A DNA stretch of 56,757 nt from JAAYYM01 sp964631375. Lineage in GTDB: Bacteria; Bacillota; Clostridia; Lachnospirales; Lachnospiraceae. Location: contig CAZVYQ010000015.1 of the NCBI GenBank assembly GCA_964631375.1, positions 1 to 56,757 of the forward strand, read 5' to 3'. Shown one piece after another: positions 6,478 through 15,855 of the stretch. The translations under genes and the position numbers were made by a program. The notes under the pieces were generated by a model that was given only the letters and a program-made list of their open reading frames with translations, was not told the origin of the DNA and searched no databases. Position 1 is the stretch's first letter. Each line of letters starts with the position of its first letter.

Positions 6478-9400
6478 ATGTACGAAAAAGTATCCACAGA
6501 CCTGAATTTTGTTGACAGAGAGAAAACAGTAGAGAAGTTCTGGAGTGAGAATGATATCTTCAGAAAGAGTATGGAGAACAGAAAAGAAGGAGAGACCTAT
6601 ACTTTTTATGACGGACCTCCGACAGCAAATGGCAAGCCACATATCGGTCATGTGTTGACACGTGTCATCAAGGATATGATTCCGAGATACCAGACCATGA
6701 AGGGCAAGATGGTTCCTAGAAAAGCAGGCTGGGATACCCACGGATTACCGGTCGAGCTGGAAGTAGAGAAACTGCTGGGACTGGACGGCAAGGAGCAGAT
6801 CGAGGAATATGGTCTGGACCCTTTCATTACAAAATGTAAGGAAAGTGTATGGAAATACAAGGGCATGTGGGAAGATTTTTCTGCAACTGTTGGCTTTTGG
6901 GCAGACATGGACGATCCCTATGTGACCTATCATGATAATTTCATTGAGTCAGAGTGGTGGGCACTCAAAGAAATCTGGAATAAAGGATTACTGTATAAAG
7001 GCTTTAAAATCGTACCCTATTGTCCGCGCTGTGGAACTCCGTTATCTTCTCATGAGGTAGCACAGGGCTACAAGGATGTCAAGGAGCGTTCTGCAATTGC
7101 ACGCTTCAAGGTCAAGGATGAAGATGCTTATATTCTAGCATGGACTACCACACCATGGACATTGCCGTCTAATGTGGCACTTTGTGTGAATCCGAATGAG
7201 AATTATGCTAAGGTAAAGGCAGCTGACGGCTATACCTACTATATGGCAGAGGCACTGTTGGATACGGTTCTCGGTTCTCTTGAGAAAGAAGAAGGAACGC
7301 CAGCCTATGAGGTATTAGAGACCTATCTGGGTAAGGATCTGGAGTATAAGGAATACATTCCGTTATTCGATTTTGCGACTCCGATTGCGGAGAAGCAGCA
7401 TAAGAAAGCATTTTTTGTAACCTGCGATACCTATGTTACATTGACAGATGGTACCGGTGTTGTTCATATCGCGCCTGCATTTGGTGAGGATGATGCAGTA
7501 GTAGGTCGCAATTATGATCTGCCGTTTGTACAGTTGGTTGATGGCAAGGGTCAGATGACTGTAGAGACAGACTGGGCAGGAACCTTCTGTAAGAAGGCTG
7601 ATCCGCTTGTTCTCAAGGCATTGGAAGAAAAGAGCTTATTATTCTCAGCACCGAAATTCGAGCATAGCTACCCTCACTGCTGGAGATGCGATACACCGCT
7701 GATTTACTACGCACGTGAATCGTGGTTTATCAAGATGACAGCAGTTAAGGATGACTTGATCAGGAATAACAATACCATTAACTGGATTCCGGAATCCATC
7801 GGCAAGGGACGCTTTGGAGACTGGCTGGAGAATATTCAGGACTGGGGTATCTCCCGTAATCGTTACTGGGGTACACCACTTAATGTATGGGAATGCGAAT
7901 GCGGACATATGCATTCCATCGGCTCTCGTGAAGAATTGAAGGAAATGAGCGGACGCGAAGATGCTCTGACAGTTGAGCTGCACAGACCGTATATTGATGA
8001 ATTTACAATTACCTGTCCAAAATGCGGCAAGCCGATGCACCGTGTACCTGAGGTCATTGACTGCTGGTTTGATTCAGGAGCTATGCCGTTTGCTCAGCAT
8101 CACTATCCGTTTGAGAACAAAGACCTGTTTGAACAGCAGTTCCCTGCACAGTTTATCTCAGAGGCTGTTGATCAGACACGTGGATGGTTCTACTCTCTGC
8201 TTGCTGAATCAACGCTGTTATTTAATAAAGCACCCTATGAGAATGTAATTGTACTCGGTCACGTACAGGATGAAAACGGACAGAAGATGAGTAAATCCAA
8301 GGGCAATGCAGTGGATCCGTTTGATGCACTCAACACCTATGGAGCTGATGCAATTCGTTGGTACTTCTATATTAACTCAGCTCCTTGGCTGCCAAACCGC
8401 TTCCATGGCAAGGCTGTTGTGGAAGGTCAGCGTAAATTCATGGGTACTCTGTGGAACACATATGCGTTCTTTGTGCTTTATGCAAATATTGATCAATTTG
8501 ATGCAACCAAGTATACACTGGATTATGATAAGCTCCCGGTTATGGACAAATGGCTGTTGTCCAAGCTCAATTCACTGGTTCAGGATGTTGATGATAATCT
8601 TGCAGGCTATAGGATTCCTGAGGCAGCAAGAGCACTGCAGGATTTCGTGGATGATATGAGTAACTGGTATGTCCGCAGAAGTCGTGAGCGTTTCTGGGCA
8701 AAGGGCATGGAGCAGGATAAGATCAATGCTTACATGACGCTTTACACAGCACTTGTAACAGTCAGCAAGGCGGCTGCACCGATGATTCCGTTTATGACAG
8801 AGGACATCTATAGAAATCTGGTCTGCAGCATTGACAAGAGTGCACCAGAGAGTGTTCATCTATGTGATTTCCCAACAGTGGATAAGAAGCTGATCGACAA
8901 GCAGCTTGAAAATGATATGGATGAAGTTCTGAAGGTAGTTGTCATGGGACGTGCCTGCAGAAATACTGCAAATATCAAGAACAGACAGCCTATCGCTCAG
9001 ATGTTCATCAAAGCTCCGACGACATTATCTGATTTCTATGTACAGATTGTTAAGGAAGAACTGAATGTGAAGCAGGTTCTCTTTACAGATGATGTCAGAG
9101 ACTTTACCTCATATTCCTTCAAACCGCAGCTAAAGACAGTCGGACCGAAATACGGCAAACAGCTCGGCGGCATTCAAAAGGAACTCGCATCCTTGGATGG
9201 AAATGATGCGATGGATACACTGAAGGCAGAGGGCTCTCTGAAGTTCGATATCAACGGAACAGAGGTTGTGCTGACCGAGGAGGATCTGTTGATCGAGATG
9301 ACACAGAAGGAGGGCTATGTATCCGAGGCAGACAACACAGTAACAGTGGTATTGGATGCAAACCTGACTGAGGAATTGATCGAGGAAGGCAATGTGGCAG

Positions 9401-9633
9401 AGGTCATCAGCAAGATCCAGACCATGCGTAAGGATGCCGGATTTGAAGTGATGGATCACATCAGAATTACATTCAGCAAGAACGAGAAGCTGGAAAAGGT
9501 AATCATGGAGCATCAGAATGCGATCGCCGAAAAGGTATTGGCAGACGAAATTACTTTTGAAGGAACACTTGCAGTCAGCAAGGAGTGGAATATCAATGGT
9601 GAAACAGTAGTGATCAGCATTGAAAAACAATAA
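6478..9633 (+). CDS. ileS: Isoleucine--tRNA ligase (type II)
   Basis: A 1051-residue class I synthetase that charges tRNA-Ile. The HIGH motif is PHIGH at residues 54-58 and KMSKS begins at residue 603. The editing (CP1) domain carries the WTTTPWTLPSN motif, followed by a long C-terminal anticodon-binding region. The length and the GWDTHGLPVELEVEK signature fit the eukaryote-like type II enzymes, which as a class include mupirocin-insensitive forms. Resistance here is only an inference. The start at 6478 has AAAGGA 8 bases upstream; an in-frame ATG at 6469 overlaps that site and is less likely. Expression is governed by the T-box upstream. A terminator follows. Confidence 0.97.
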   Translation: MYEKVSTDLNFVDREKTVEKFWSENDIFRKSMENRKEGETYTFYDGPPTANGKPHIGHVLTRVIKDMIPRYQTMKGKMVPRKAGWDTHGLPVELEVEKLLGLDGKEQIEEYGLDPFITKCKESVWKYKGMWEDFSATVGFWADMDDPYVTYHDNFIESEWWALKEIWNKGLLYKGFKIVPYCPRCGTPLSSHEVAQGYKDVKERSAIARFKVKDEDAYILAWTTTPWTLPSNVALCVNPNENYAKVKAADGYTYYMAEALLDTVLGSLEKEEGTPAYEVLETYLGKDLEYKEYIPLFDFATPIAEKQHKKAFFVTCDTYVTLTDGTGVVHIAPAFGEDDAVVGRNYDLPFVQLVDGKGQMTVETDWAGTFCKKADPLVLKALEEKSLLFSAPKFEHSYPHCWRCDTPLIYYARESWFIKMTAVKDDLIRNNNTINWIPESIGKGRFGDWLENIQDWGISRNRYWGTPLNVWECECGHMHSIGSREELKEMSGREDALTVELHRPYIDEFTITCPKCGKPMHRVPEVIDCWFDSGAMPFAQHHYPFENKDLFEQQFPAQFISEAVDQTRGWFYSLLAESTLLFNKAPYENVIVLGHVQDENGQKMSKSKGNAVDPFDALNTYGADAIRWYFYINSAPWLPNRFHGKAVVEGQRKFMGTLWNTYAFFVLYANIDQFDATKYTLDYDKLPVMDKWLLSKLNSLVQDVDDNLAGYRIPEAARALQDFVDDMSNWYVRRSRERFWAKGMEQDKINAYMTLYTALVTVSKAAAPMIPFMTEDIYRNLVCSIDKSAPESVHLCDFPTVDKKLIDKQLENDMDEVLKVVVMGRACRNTANIKNRQPIAQMFIKAPTTLSDFYVQIVKEELNVKQVLFTDDVRDFTSYSFKPQLKTVGPKYGKQLGGIQKELASLDGNDAMDTLKAEGSLKFDINGTEVVLTEEDLLIEMTQKEGYVSEADNTVTVVLDANLTEELIEEGNVAEVISKIQTMRKDAGFEVMDHIRITFSKNEKLEKVIMEHQNAIAEKVLADEITFEGTLAVSKEWNINGETVVISIEKQ

Positions 9634-9653
9634 ATTTATTAAATAAATTTTAC

Positions 9654-9695
9654 AAAAAGCTTGCGAATCCACTATGGTGGTTTGCAAGCTTTTAT
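9654..9695 (+). terminator. Intrinsic terminator after ileS
   Basis: AAAAGCTTGC pairs with GCAAGCTTTT; an inner CCAC/GGTG stem closes the loop, and a T-rich tail (TTTTATT) follows. Confidence 0.88.
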
Positions 9696-9775
9696 TGTAT
9701 AATTGATACTGAGTGTAAAAATATTTCTCAACACACATCATAGTATGTATTATGAAATGAATGGAGGAGTCATAG

Positions 9776-12250
9776 TTGATAAAGAAGAACGTATCCGATT
9801 TATTTGCCTTTGACAAGGAATTGTTTAAAAGAAGTGTATTATATAATGTCAGGACATTATATCGTAAAACCATAGAGGAAGCCGATGAACAGCAGATCTT
9901 TCAGGCAGTTGCATATGCTGTTAAGGATCAGATCATTGATTGCTGGCTGACCACTCAAAAGGAATATGAAAAGCAGGATCCCAAGACGGTTTATTATCTG
10001 TCCATGGAGTTCCTGATGGGAAGGGCATTGGGCAATGACCTGATTAATCTGAAGGCATATAAGGATGTGGCTGAGGCACTGAATGAACTGGGACTCAACC
10101 TTGATGTTATCGAAGATCAGGAGCCGGATGCAGCACTTGGCAACGGAGGTCTTGGAAGACTGGCAGCATGTTTTCTGGATTCTCTTGCAACACTTGGCTA
10201 CGCAGCGTATGGATGTGGAATCCGTTATAAATATGGTATGTTCATGCAGAGAATCAAAGACGGCTATCAGGTTGAAGCACCGGATAATTGGTTAAAGGAT
10301 GGTAATCCATTTGAACTTCGTCGTCCGGAATATGCCAAGATCATCAAATTCGGTGGTAATATCGTTGTGAATACAGATGAATTCGGACGTAATCATTTTT
10401 CACAGGAAAACTATCAGTCCGTACAGGCTATTCCATATGATCTGCCGATCGTAGGCTATGGAAATGGTATCGTTAACACACTTCGTATCTGGGATGCTCA
10501 GCCGGTAGAATGCTTCCAACTGGATTCGTTTGATAAGGGTGATTACCAAAAGGCAGTAGAACAGGAAAATCTGGCAAAAAATATCGTTGAAGTATTATAT
10601 CCTAATGATAATCATTATGCCGGCAAGGAGCTTCGTCTGAAGCAGCAATACTTCTTCATCTCGGCAAGTGTACAGGAAGCTGTAGCGAAGTATATGCGAA
10701 ATCATGATGATATCAGAAAATTTTATGAGAAGGTGATCTTCCAATTAAATGATACTCATCCGACAGTGGCAATTGCGGAGTTGATGCGTATTTTGATGGA
10801 TGACTACAACCTGGAATGGGATGAGGCATGGGCGATTACAACGAAGACTTGTGCATATACCAATCATACAATTATGTCAGAAGCACTTGAAAAATGGCCA
10901 ATTGAGCTGTTTTCCAGACTGTTGCCGAGAATTTATCAGATCATCGAGGAGATTAACAGGAGATTCCTGATTCAGGTAGAAGCAAAATATCCGGGCAATC
11001 AGGAGAAGATCCGTAAGATGGCAATTGTATATGACGGACAGGTTAAGATGGCACATCTTGCAATTGTGTCCGGTTTTTCCGTTAACGGTGTAGCCAGACT
11101 CCATACTGAGATTCTCAAGAACCAGGAACTAAGAGATTTCTATGAAATGATGCCGGAGAAATTCAATAATAAGACCAACGGTATTACGCAGAGAAGATTC
11201 TTGCTTCACGGGAATCCTTTGCTTGCAGACTGGGTAACTGCACATGTCGGTTCGGAGTGGATCACAGACCTGCCAAAGATCAAAAAACTTGAAGTTTTTG
11301 CAGATGATCCTAGGGCACAGCAGGAATTCATGAATATAAAGTACCAGAACAAAGTAAGGCTGGCAAAATACATTCGTGAGCACAACGGAATTGAAGTGGA
11401 TCCCAGATCGATCTTTGATGTACAAGTCAAGAGATTGCACGAGTATAAACGTCAGCTGCTCAATATACTGCATGTGATGCATCTGTATAATGTTATCAAA
11501 GAAAATCCGGAGATGGATTTTTATCCGAGAACTTTTATCTTCGGTGCCAAGGCGGCAGCTGGCTATCGCGTTGCCAAACTGACGATTAAACTGATCAATA
11601 CAGTAGCAGATGTGATCAATAATGATACTTCTATCAACGGAAAGATCAAGGTCGTATTCATAGAAAATTATCGCGTATCCAACGCAGAATTGATCTTTGC
11701 AGCAGCAGATGTATCAGAACAGATCTCAACAGCCAGCAAGGAAGCATCAGGAACCGGTAATATGAAATTTATGCTGAACGGAGCCCTGACACTTGGTACG
11801 ATGGATGGCGCGAATGTAGAGATCGTCGAGGAGGTAGGACAGGAGAATGCCTTTATCTTTGGACTTTCCTCTGATGAAGTTATCAATTATGAAAACAATG
11901 GTGGTTATCATCCAATCGATATCTTTAATAATGACCCCGATATTCGTAAGGTTTTGATGCAGCTGATCAATGGTTTTTATATGCCGAACGATCCTGAGAT
12001 GTTCAGAGATCTCTATAATTCGTTACTGAATACACAAAGTACGGCAAAGGCTGACACATATTTTATCCTGAAAGACTTCAAATCCTATGCAGAGGCACAA
12101 AGACGCGTAGAAGCAGCATACAGAGATGAAAAGGGATGGGCAAGAAGTGCTATGATCAATGTAGCACATTCCGGCAAATTCACGTCAGACAGAACCATTC
12201 AGGAATATGTAAACGAGATATGGCATCTGGATCATGTGTCCATTCAATGA
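9776..12250 (+). CDS. glgP: Glycogen/alpha-glucan phosphorylase
   Basis: An 824-residue GT35 phosphorylase that releases glucose-1-phosphate from alpha-1,4-glucans with a pyridoxal-phosphate cofactor. Diagnostic stretches are YYLSMEFLMGRALGNDL, the glycine-rich DAALGNGGLGRLAACFLDS and the PLP site ASGTGNMKFMLNGALTLGT, whose Lys is residue 664. VKRLHEYKRQLLN is also typical. Length is normal for the family. The start is a TTG at 9776 with GGAGG about 8 bases upstream; no in-frame ATG is near. Its 3' end is followed closely by the thioesterase gene, so the two are probably co-transcribed. It fits a storage-polysaccharide or starch-using gut bacterium. Confidence 0.96.
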   Translation: MIKKNVSDLFAFDKELFKRSVLYNVRTLYRKTIEEADEQQIFQAVAYAVKDQIIDCWLTTQKEYEKQDPKTVYYLSMEFLMGRALGNDLINLKAYKDVAEALNELGLNLDVIEDQEPDAALGNGGLGRLAACFLDSLATLGYAAYGCGIRYKYGMFMQRIKDGYQVEAPDNWLKDGNPFELRRPEYAKIIKFGGNIVVNTDEFGRNHFSQENYQSVQAIPYDLPIVGYGNGIVNTLRIWDAQPVECFQLDSFDKGDYQKAVEQENLAKNIVEVLYPNDNHYAGKELRLKQQYFFISASVQEAVAKYMRNHDDIRKFYEKVIFQLNDTHPTVAIAELMRILMDDYNLEWDEAWAITTKTCAYTNHTIMSEALEKWPIELFSRLLPRIYQIIEEINRRFLIQVEAKYPGNQEKIRKMAIVYDGQVKMAHLAIVSGFSVNGVARLHTEILKNQELRDFYEMMPEKFNNKTNGITQRRFLLHGNPLLADWVTAHVGSEWITDLPKIKKLEVFADDPRAQQEFMNIKYQNKVRLAKYIREHNGIEVDPRSIFDVQVKRLHEYKRQLLNILHVMHLYNVIKENPEMDFYPRTFIFGAKAAAGYRVAKLTIKLINTVADVINNDTSINGKIKVVFIENYRVSNAELIFAAADVSEQISTASKEASGTGNMKFMLNGALTLGTMDGANVEIVEEVGQENAFIFGLSSDEVINYENNGGYHPIDIFNNDPDIRKVLMQLINGFYMPNDPEMFRDLYNSLLNTQSTAKADTYFILKDFKSYAEAQRRVEAAYRDEKGWARSAMINVAHSGKFTSDRTIQEYVNEIWHLDHVSIQ

Positions 12251-12278
12251 GAATACAATTCGGAAGGCGGAACAACAG

Positions 12279-12980
12279 ATGTACAGCGTTGAAAGCAGAA
12301 TCAGATACAGTGAAGTGGATGTAGACGAAAAACTCCCGTTAGACGGTATTATTAATTATTTTCAGGATTGCTCTACCTTTCATTCGGAGGATGTAGGAGT
12401 CGGACTGGATTATCTGATTTCTCACCACAGAGCATGGGTATTGTCCTCATGGCAGATTATTATACAGCGATATCCGAAGTTTGGAGAACATATTACAGTA
12501 GGAACCTGGGCTTATGCTTTTCAGGGCTTTATCGGAAGTCGTAATTTTATTATGACAGATGAGGGAGGGCATCAGGTTGCATGTGCCAATTCTGTCTGGG
12601 TCTATCTGAATACTGAGAATGAGAAGCCTGCCAAGTTAGATGAGTTTGAAAGGAATGCGTATGCAGTAGAGCCAAAGCTGGATATGGAGTATGCTCCCAG
12701 AAAGATCAGACTGCCAAAGGATTATGTAACATTGAGACCGATCACGATCCTGGAGCATCATCTGGATACCAATCATCATGTGAATAATGGTCAGTATGTC
12801 AAGATGGCACTGGGGCTGTTGCCTGATCATCAGGATATTCTACAGATGCGTGTGGAATACCGCAAACCGGCGAAACTGGGAGATGTCCTGCAATCAAGAC
12901 TGTACACGGAGCCAGGGCGACAAATCATCGCATTATGTGACGATATCGGAGAACCATACTCGGTGATTGAATTCAGTTAA
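12279..12980 (+). CDS. Acyl-ACP thioesterase
   Basis: A 233-residue acyl-ACP thioesterase of the bacterial FatA/FatB-like family, with two hot-dog domains. It hydrolyses acyl-ACP to free fatty acid and ACP. The start YSVESRIRYSEVDVDEKLPL and the segment GLDYLISHHRAWVLSSWQI are typical. The second domain carries HHLDTNHHVNNGQYVKMAL, where the Asn/His motif is expected. I chose ATG 12279 over 12234, which overlaps glgP, because homologous proteins begin near this point and GGAAGG lies upstream. It probably shares a transcript with glgP and cvfB. Chain-length preference cannot be read. Confidence 0.87.
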   Translation: MYSVESRIRYSEVDVDEKLPLDGIINYFQDCSTFHSEDVGVGLDYLISHHRAWVLSSWQIIIQRYPKFGEHITVGTWAYAFQGFIGSRNFIMTDEGGHQVACANSVWVYLNTENEKPAKLDEFERNAYAVEPKLDMEYAPRKIRLPKDYVTLRPITILEHHLDTNHHVNNGQYVKMALGLLPDHQDILQMRVEYRKPAKLGDVLQSRLYTEPGRQIIALCDDIGEPYSVIEFS

Positions 12981-13010
12981 GTCGACAGATATGAGATCAG
13001 AAAGGAATAT

Positions 13011-13853
13011 ATGCTACATTTAGGAGAAAAACAAACATTAACGATTATCAAACAGGTAGAATTTGGCGTGTATCTGGGAGAGCATATCAACGATCCCGAG
13101 GACAAACAGGTTCTGCTACCATCAAAACAGGTTCCTGTGGATAAAAAGACAGGTGATTCTATAGAAGTATTTCTGTACAAGGATTCTAAAGACAGACTGA
13201 TCGCAACCACCAAAGAACCAAAATTACAGCTGGGACAGACGGCATTACTGAAGGTACTTGAGGTTACCAAGATCGGTGCATTTTTGGACTGGGGACTTGA
13301 AAAGGATCTGTTATTGCCCTTCAAACAGCAGACGAAAAAGGTCAGTAGCACAGAAGAGTGTCTGGTGGCTCTGTATATTGATAAAAGCAAACGATTGTGT
13401 GCGACTATGAATGTCTACGATTATCTGGAAGCCAATGCACCTTATGAGACAGGAGATCACGTCACCGGACGTGTGTATCAGATCAGTGATCAATTTGGTG
13501 CCTTTGTGGCGGTAGATGATCGATATTCCGCATTGATTCCACACAAAGAGTTTTATGGAGATGTGCAGATCAATCAGATCATAGAAGCCAGAGTGACGGA
13601 AAAGAAGCCAGACGGCAGGCTGGATCTCGCCATTCGCGAGAAGGCTTATCTCAAAATGGATGAGGATGCTGTCGTAATCTATCAGGCAATGATAGATCGT
13701 GGAGGAGAGTTGCCATTTACGGATAAAGCAGATCCGGAGCTCATCAAGCAGGAGTTTGGACTCAGTAAGGCCGCTTTCAAGCGTGCAGTAGGGAGACTTC
13801 TCAAAGAGAAGAAGATCGTAATCACGGATCACTCTATTCGAACAACGGCATAG
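13011..13853 (+). CDS. cvfB: CvfB/YitL-family S1-like RNA-binding protein
   Basis: A 280-residue protein of the CvfB (YitL) family: tandem S1-like beta-barrels followed by a winged-helix domain. The N-terminal barrel contains VEFGVYLGEHINDPEDKQVLLP. The second contains LLKVLEVTKIGAFLDWGLEKDLLLPFKQQ, and the third GDHVTGRVYQISDQFGAFVAVDDRYSALIPHKE. The C-terminal 60 residues (EFGLSKAAFKRAVGRLLKEKKI) are the winged helix. CvfB binds RNA and affects virulence-factor production in Staphylococcus; the role here is unknown. AAAGGA precedes the ATG. It is 30 bp from the thioesterase gene, so co-transcription is likely. Confidence 0.9.
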   Translation: MLHLGEKQTLTIIKQVEFGVYLGEHINDPEDKQVLLPSKQVPVDKKTGDSIEVFLYKDSKDRLIATTKEPKLQLGQTALLKVLEVTKIGAFLDWGLEKDLLLPFKQQTKKVSSTEECLVALYIDKSKRLCATMNVYDYLEANAPYETGDHVTGRVYQISDQFGAFVAVDDRYSALIPHKEFYGDVQINQIIEARVTEKKPDGRLDLAIREKAYLKMDEDAVVIYQAMIDRGGELPFTDKADPELIKQEFGLSKAAFKRAVGRLLKEKKIVITDHSIRTTA

Positions 13854-13934
13854 GCTGAAATTGATAAAACATGTGGCAGTGAGCGTTTGGGTGATATATA
13901 ATAGAAAAAGAGAATATCGGAAGGAGAGAAACAT

Positions 13935-14312
13935 ATGATAAAGAATGTAATCAGTACAGATCAGGCACCTGCAGCAATAGGACCCTATTCACAGGCAATC
14001 GAAGTGAATGGCATGATATATACATCAGGAATGATCCCGGTTATTCCGGCTACAGGGGAGATCGTACAGGGAATTGAGGCACAGGCACATCAGGCACTTA
14101 CGAATGTAAAGAATCTGCTGGAGTCTCAGGGCAGTTGTATGGATCAAATCATCAAAACAACTGTATTTATTAAGGATATGAATGACTTTGCAAAGGTTAA
14201 TGAAGTCTATGCAGGTTTCTTTACAAAAGATTATCCGGCAAGAAGCTGTGTAGAGGTAGCACGTCTGCCCAAGGATGTGCTGATCGAAGTGGAAGCAATA
14301 GCAACAAAATAA
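13935..14312 (+). CDS. ridA: RidA family enamine/imine deaminase
   Basis: A 125-residue Rid (YjgF/YER057c/UK114) protein that hydrolyses reactive 2-iminobutanoate and related intermediates made by PLP enzymes. The motifs are AIGPYSQAIEVNGMIYTSGMIP near the N-terminus and YPARSCVEVARLPKDVLIEVEAIA at the C-terminus. That Arg (in ARSCVEV) is the substrate-binding residue in active members, so the protein is probably catalytic. Length is typical. GGAAGGAG lies at the right distance before the ATG. About 80 bp separate it from cvfB, and the next gene begins 36 bp downstream. Confidence 0.95.
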   Translation: MIKNVISTDQAPAAIGPYSQAIEVNGMIYTSGMIPVIPATGEIVQGIEAQAHQALTNVKNLLESQGSCMDQIIKTTVFIKDMNDFAKVNEVYAGFFTKDYPARSCVEVARLPKDVLIEVEAIATK

Positions 14313-14348
14313 TAGAAATAGATACAATATGGAAAGGAGAATAAGAAT

Positions 14349-14582
14349 ATGAAAGTACAAAACATCACAAACATTGATAAGTTTTTCCGGGTTATTGACA
14401 GCTGTGAGGGAAAAGTCGAGCTGGTAACAGGTGAGGGAGACAGATTGAATTTAAAATCAAAATTGTCTCAGTATGTTTCCATGGCTAATATTTTCTCAGA
14501 TGGTACGATTGAAGAACTTGAATTGATTGCATACGAGCCGGCCGATATCGACAGACTTGTAAACTTTATGGTGAATGGCTGA
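14349..14582 (+). CDS. Unknown small conserved-looking protein
   Basis: A 77-residue soluble protein with a well placed ribosome site (GGAAAGGAGAATAAGA before the ATG). I do not assign a family with a known role. Visible features: a mixed alpha/beta composition, VELVTGEGDRLNLKSKLSQY in the first half and DGTIEELELIAYEPADIDRLV in the second, no membrane segment, no metal motif. Its stop (TGA) overlaps the ATG of the CPBP protease, so the two are translationally coupled and may act together. I recall similar small proteins in Lachnospiraceae carrying uninformative or wrong names. Confidence 0.75.
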   Translation: MKVQNITNIDKFFRVIDSCEGKVELVTGEGDRLNLKSKLSQYVSMANIFSDGTIEELELIAYEPADIDRLVNFMVNG

Positions 14583-15535
14583 TGAGTTCCAGATCAACCA
14601 GACAGGCAAACGGATTGTTCCTGAGTATGATTCTTTTATACTTGGGAACGATTGTTTTGTTGTCCTATTTAGCTTCCTATGGGATTGTTTTTGGAAAGAT
14701 CGTAACGCTACTGTTGGGCGAAGCACTCATTTTGGCACCGGCTATTGTTTTGATCTGTCTGGATAAGGAACAGTGGCGTGAATGGATACCGATTCATAAA
14801 ATACGGATTTCTACAGCCCTTCTATTGATTGTGTTTTCATATCTGATCATGCCGATTGCCATGTTAGCCAATGCTGTGTCCATGCTGTTTGTGGAAAATG
14901 AATTGGTGAGTGCATTTAAAAGCATGACTGAGATTCCACCCGTAATGCTTGTATTAATTGCAGGTATCTATGGACCGATCTGCGAAGAAATCGCATTTCG
15001 TGGGGCGATTTTCGGAAGATATAAAAAATCCGGTCATATCATGACGGGAGTGGTTATCTCTTCTGTTATGTTCGGATTGATGCATTTGAATGGGAATCAA
15101 CTTGGATATGCAATGATCTTGGGATTTTTCTTTGCCATGTTGTCAGAGGCGACCGGAAGTATACTGGCACCAATGATCGTGCATGCAGTCATCAATACAC
15201 ACAATATGATCATGATGCTGATGTCAGAAGATCTGCTGAAGCTGACAGGTGGCGCCGGAGGGATGACAGAACTATCCTATACAAAGGCTGAACTGGTGGC
15301 AACCATTGGAGTGTTAATTCCGATTGCTGCATTTTCAACCGTGTTGGCAGTAGGATTATGGCTGCTGATTGCTAGAAATGAAAAACGACTGGATTATGTG
15401 AAGAGTATTTTTCGTAAAGGACAGGGAGAGCAGGTGAAACAGCATTATGTGACATGGAGTCTTGTGATCGCAGTGTTGCTTTGTATCTTCGTGATTTTCA
15501 TACTGCCGTTTCTGCCATTTGCTGCAGTTCAGTAA
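14582..15535 (+). CDS. CPBP family intramembrane metalloprotease
   Basis: A 317-residue polytopic membrane protein with the Abi/CAAX-prenyl protease (CPBP) domain at about residues 120-215. The signature motifs are GPICEEIAFRGAIFG (EExxxR), SVMFGLMHLN (FxxxH) and APMIVHAVINTHN (HxxxN). This is the full glutamate/histidine set for an active intramembrane endopeptidase. About eight hydrophobic segments are visible, with a final one near the C-terminus. In bacteria such enzymes process or give immunity to peptides, or act in membrane-protein turnover; the substrate here is unknown. It is coupled by TGATG overlap to the 77-residue unknown protein. Confidence 0.9.
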   Translation: MSSRSTRQANGLFLSMILLYLGTIVLLSYLASYGIVFGKIVTLLLGEALILAPAIVLICLDKEQWREWIPIHKIRISTALLLIVFSYLIMPIAMLANAVSMLFVENELVSAFKSMTEIPPVMLVLIAGIYGPICEEIAFRGAIFGRYKKSGHIMTGVVISSVMFGLMHLNGNQLGYAMILGFFFAMLSEATGSILAPMIVHAVINTHNMIMMLMSEDLLKLTGGAGGMTELSYTKAELVATIGVLIPIAAFSTVLAVGLWLLIARNEKRLDYVKSIFRKGQGEQVKQHYVTWSLVIAVLLCIFVIFILPFLPFAAVQ

Positions 15536-15543
15536 AAAATGAT

Positions 15544-15573
15544 GAGTACCATGCAATATTTTGCATGGTACTC
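15544..15573. terminator. Perfect 13-bp hairpin between convergent genes
   Basis: GAGTACCATGCAA and TTGCATGGTACTC flank a TATT loop with no mismatch. The minus-strand transcript of yjfB would run into it and then into a T-run (complement of AAAAAAT at 15535-15541). It therefore best serves the minus strand, and may also stop the CPBP transcript. Confidence 0.75.
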
Positions 15574-15620
15574 AATATATGTGTTGGGAGTACTGCAAAT
15601 TAGGCAGCTCCCTTATGGCA

Positions 15621-15797
15621 TTATAGGGAGATATCAATTGTACCTCCGAGATTAGGGTTCACAGACTGTTCCAGCATCTTGGCCATATCGTCGCCCATGC
15701 TCTGAACCTGTTCCAGATTCTGATCAAGAACGGCTACACCAACGTTGCTTAATGTCTGCGATTGTGCCATATACATCGATAATGCAGGTATGTCCAT
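15621..15797 (-). CDS. yjfB: YjfB family putative motility protein
   Basis: A 58-residue protein of the YjfB family, annotated as putative motility protein. In Bacillus subtilis, yjfB belongs to the SigD (motility) regulon. The sequence runs MDIPALSMYMAQSQTLSNVG, then a helical DQNLEQVQSMGDDMAKMLEQ, and ends in GGTIDISL. The molecular role is unknown. I chose the ATG at 15795-15797 because AGGAGG is ideally spaced before it; an upstream ATG at 15866 would add 23 residues spanning that site. A near-consensus sigma-28 promoter lies upstream at 15856-15882, and the hairpin at 15544 ends the unit. Confidence 0.85.
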   Translation of the reverse strand: MDIPALSMYMAQSQTLSNVGVAVLDQNLEQVQSMGDDMAKMLEQSVNPNLGGTIDISL

Positions 15798-15855
15798 AGC
15801 ACCAACCTCCTTTCGGCTGCCGTCAGATAACGGCTGCATTTTCCCTATAGTATTT

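Noticed and set aside
9130..9873. 247-residue minus-strand open frame across the 3' end of ileS and the start of glgP
   Set aside because: It covers two well-supported plus-strand genes and the terminator between them; its translation is Cys/Leu/Tyr-rich without any recognisable motif or ribosome site.
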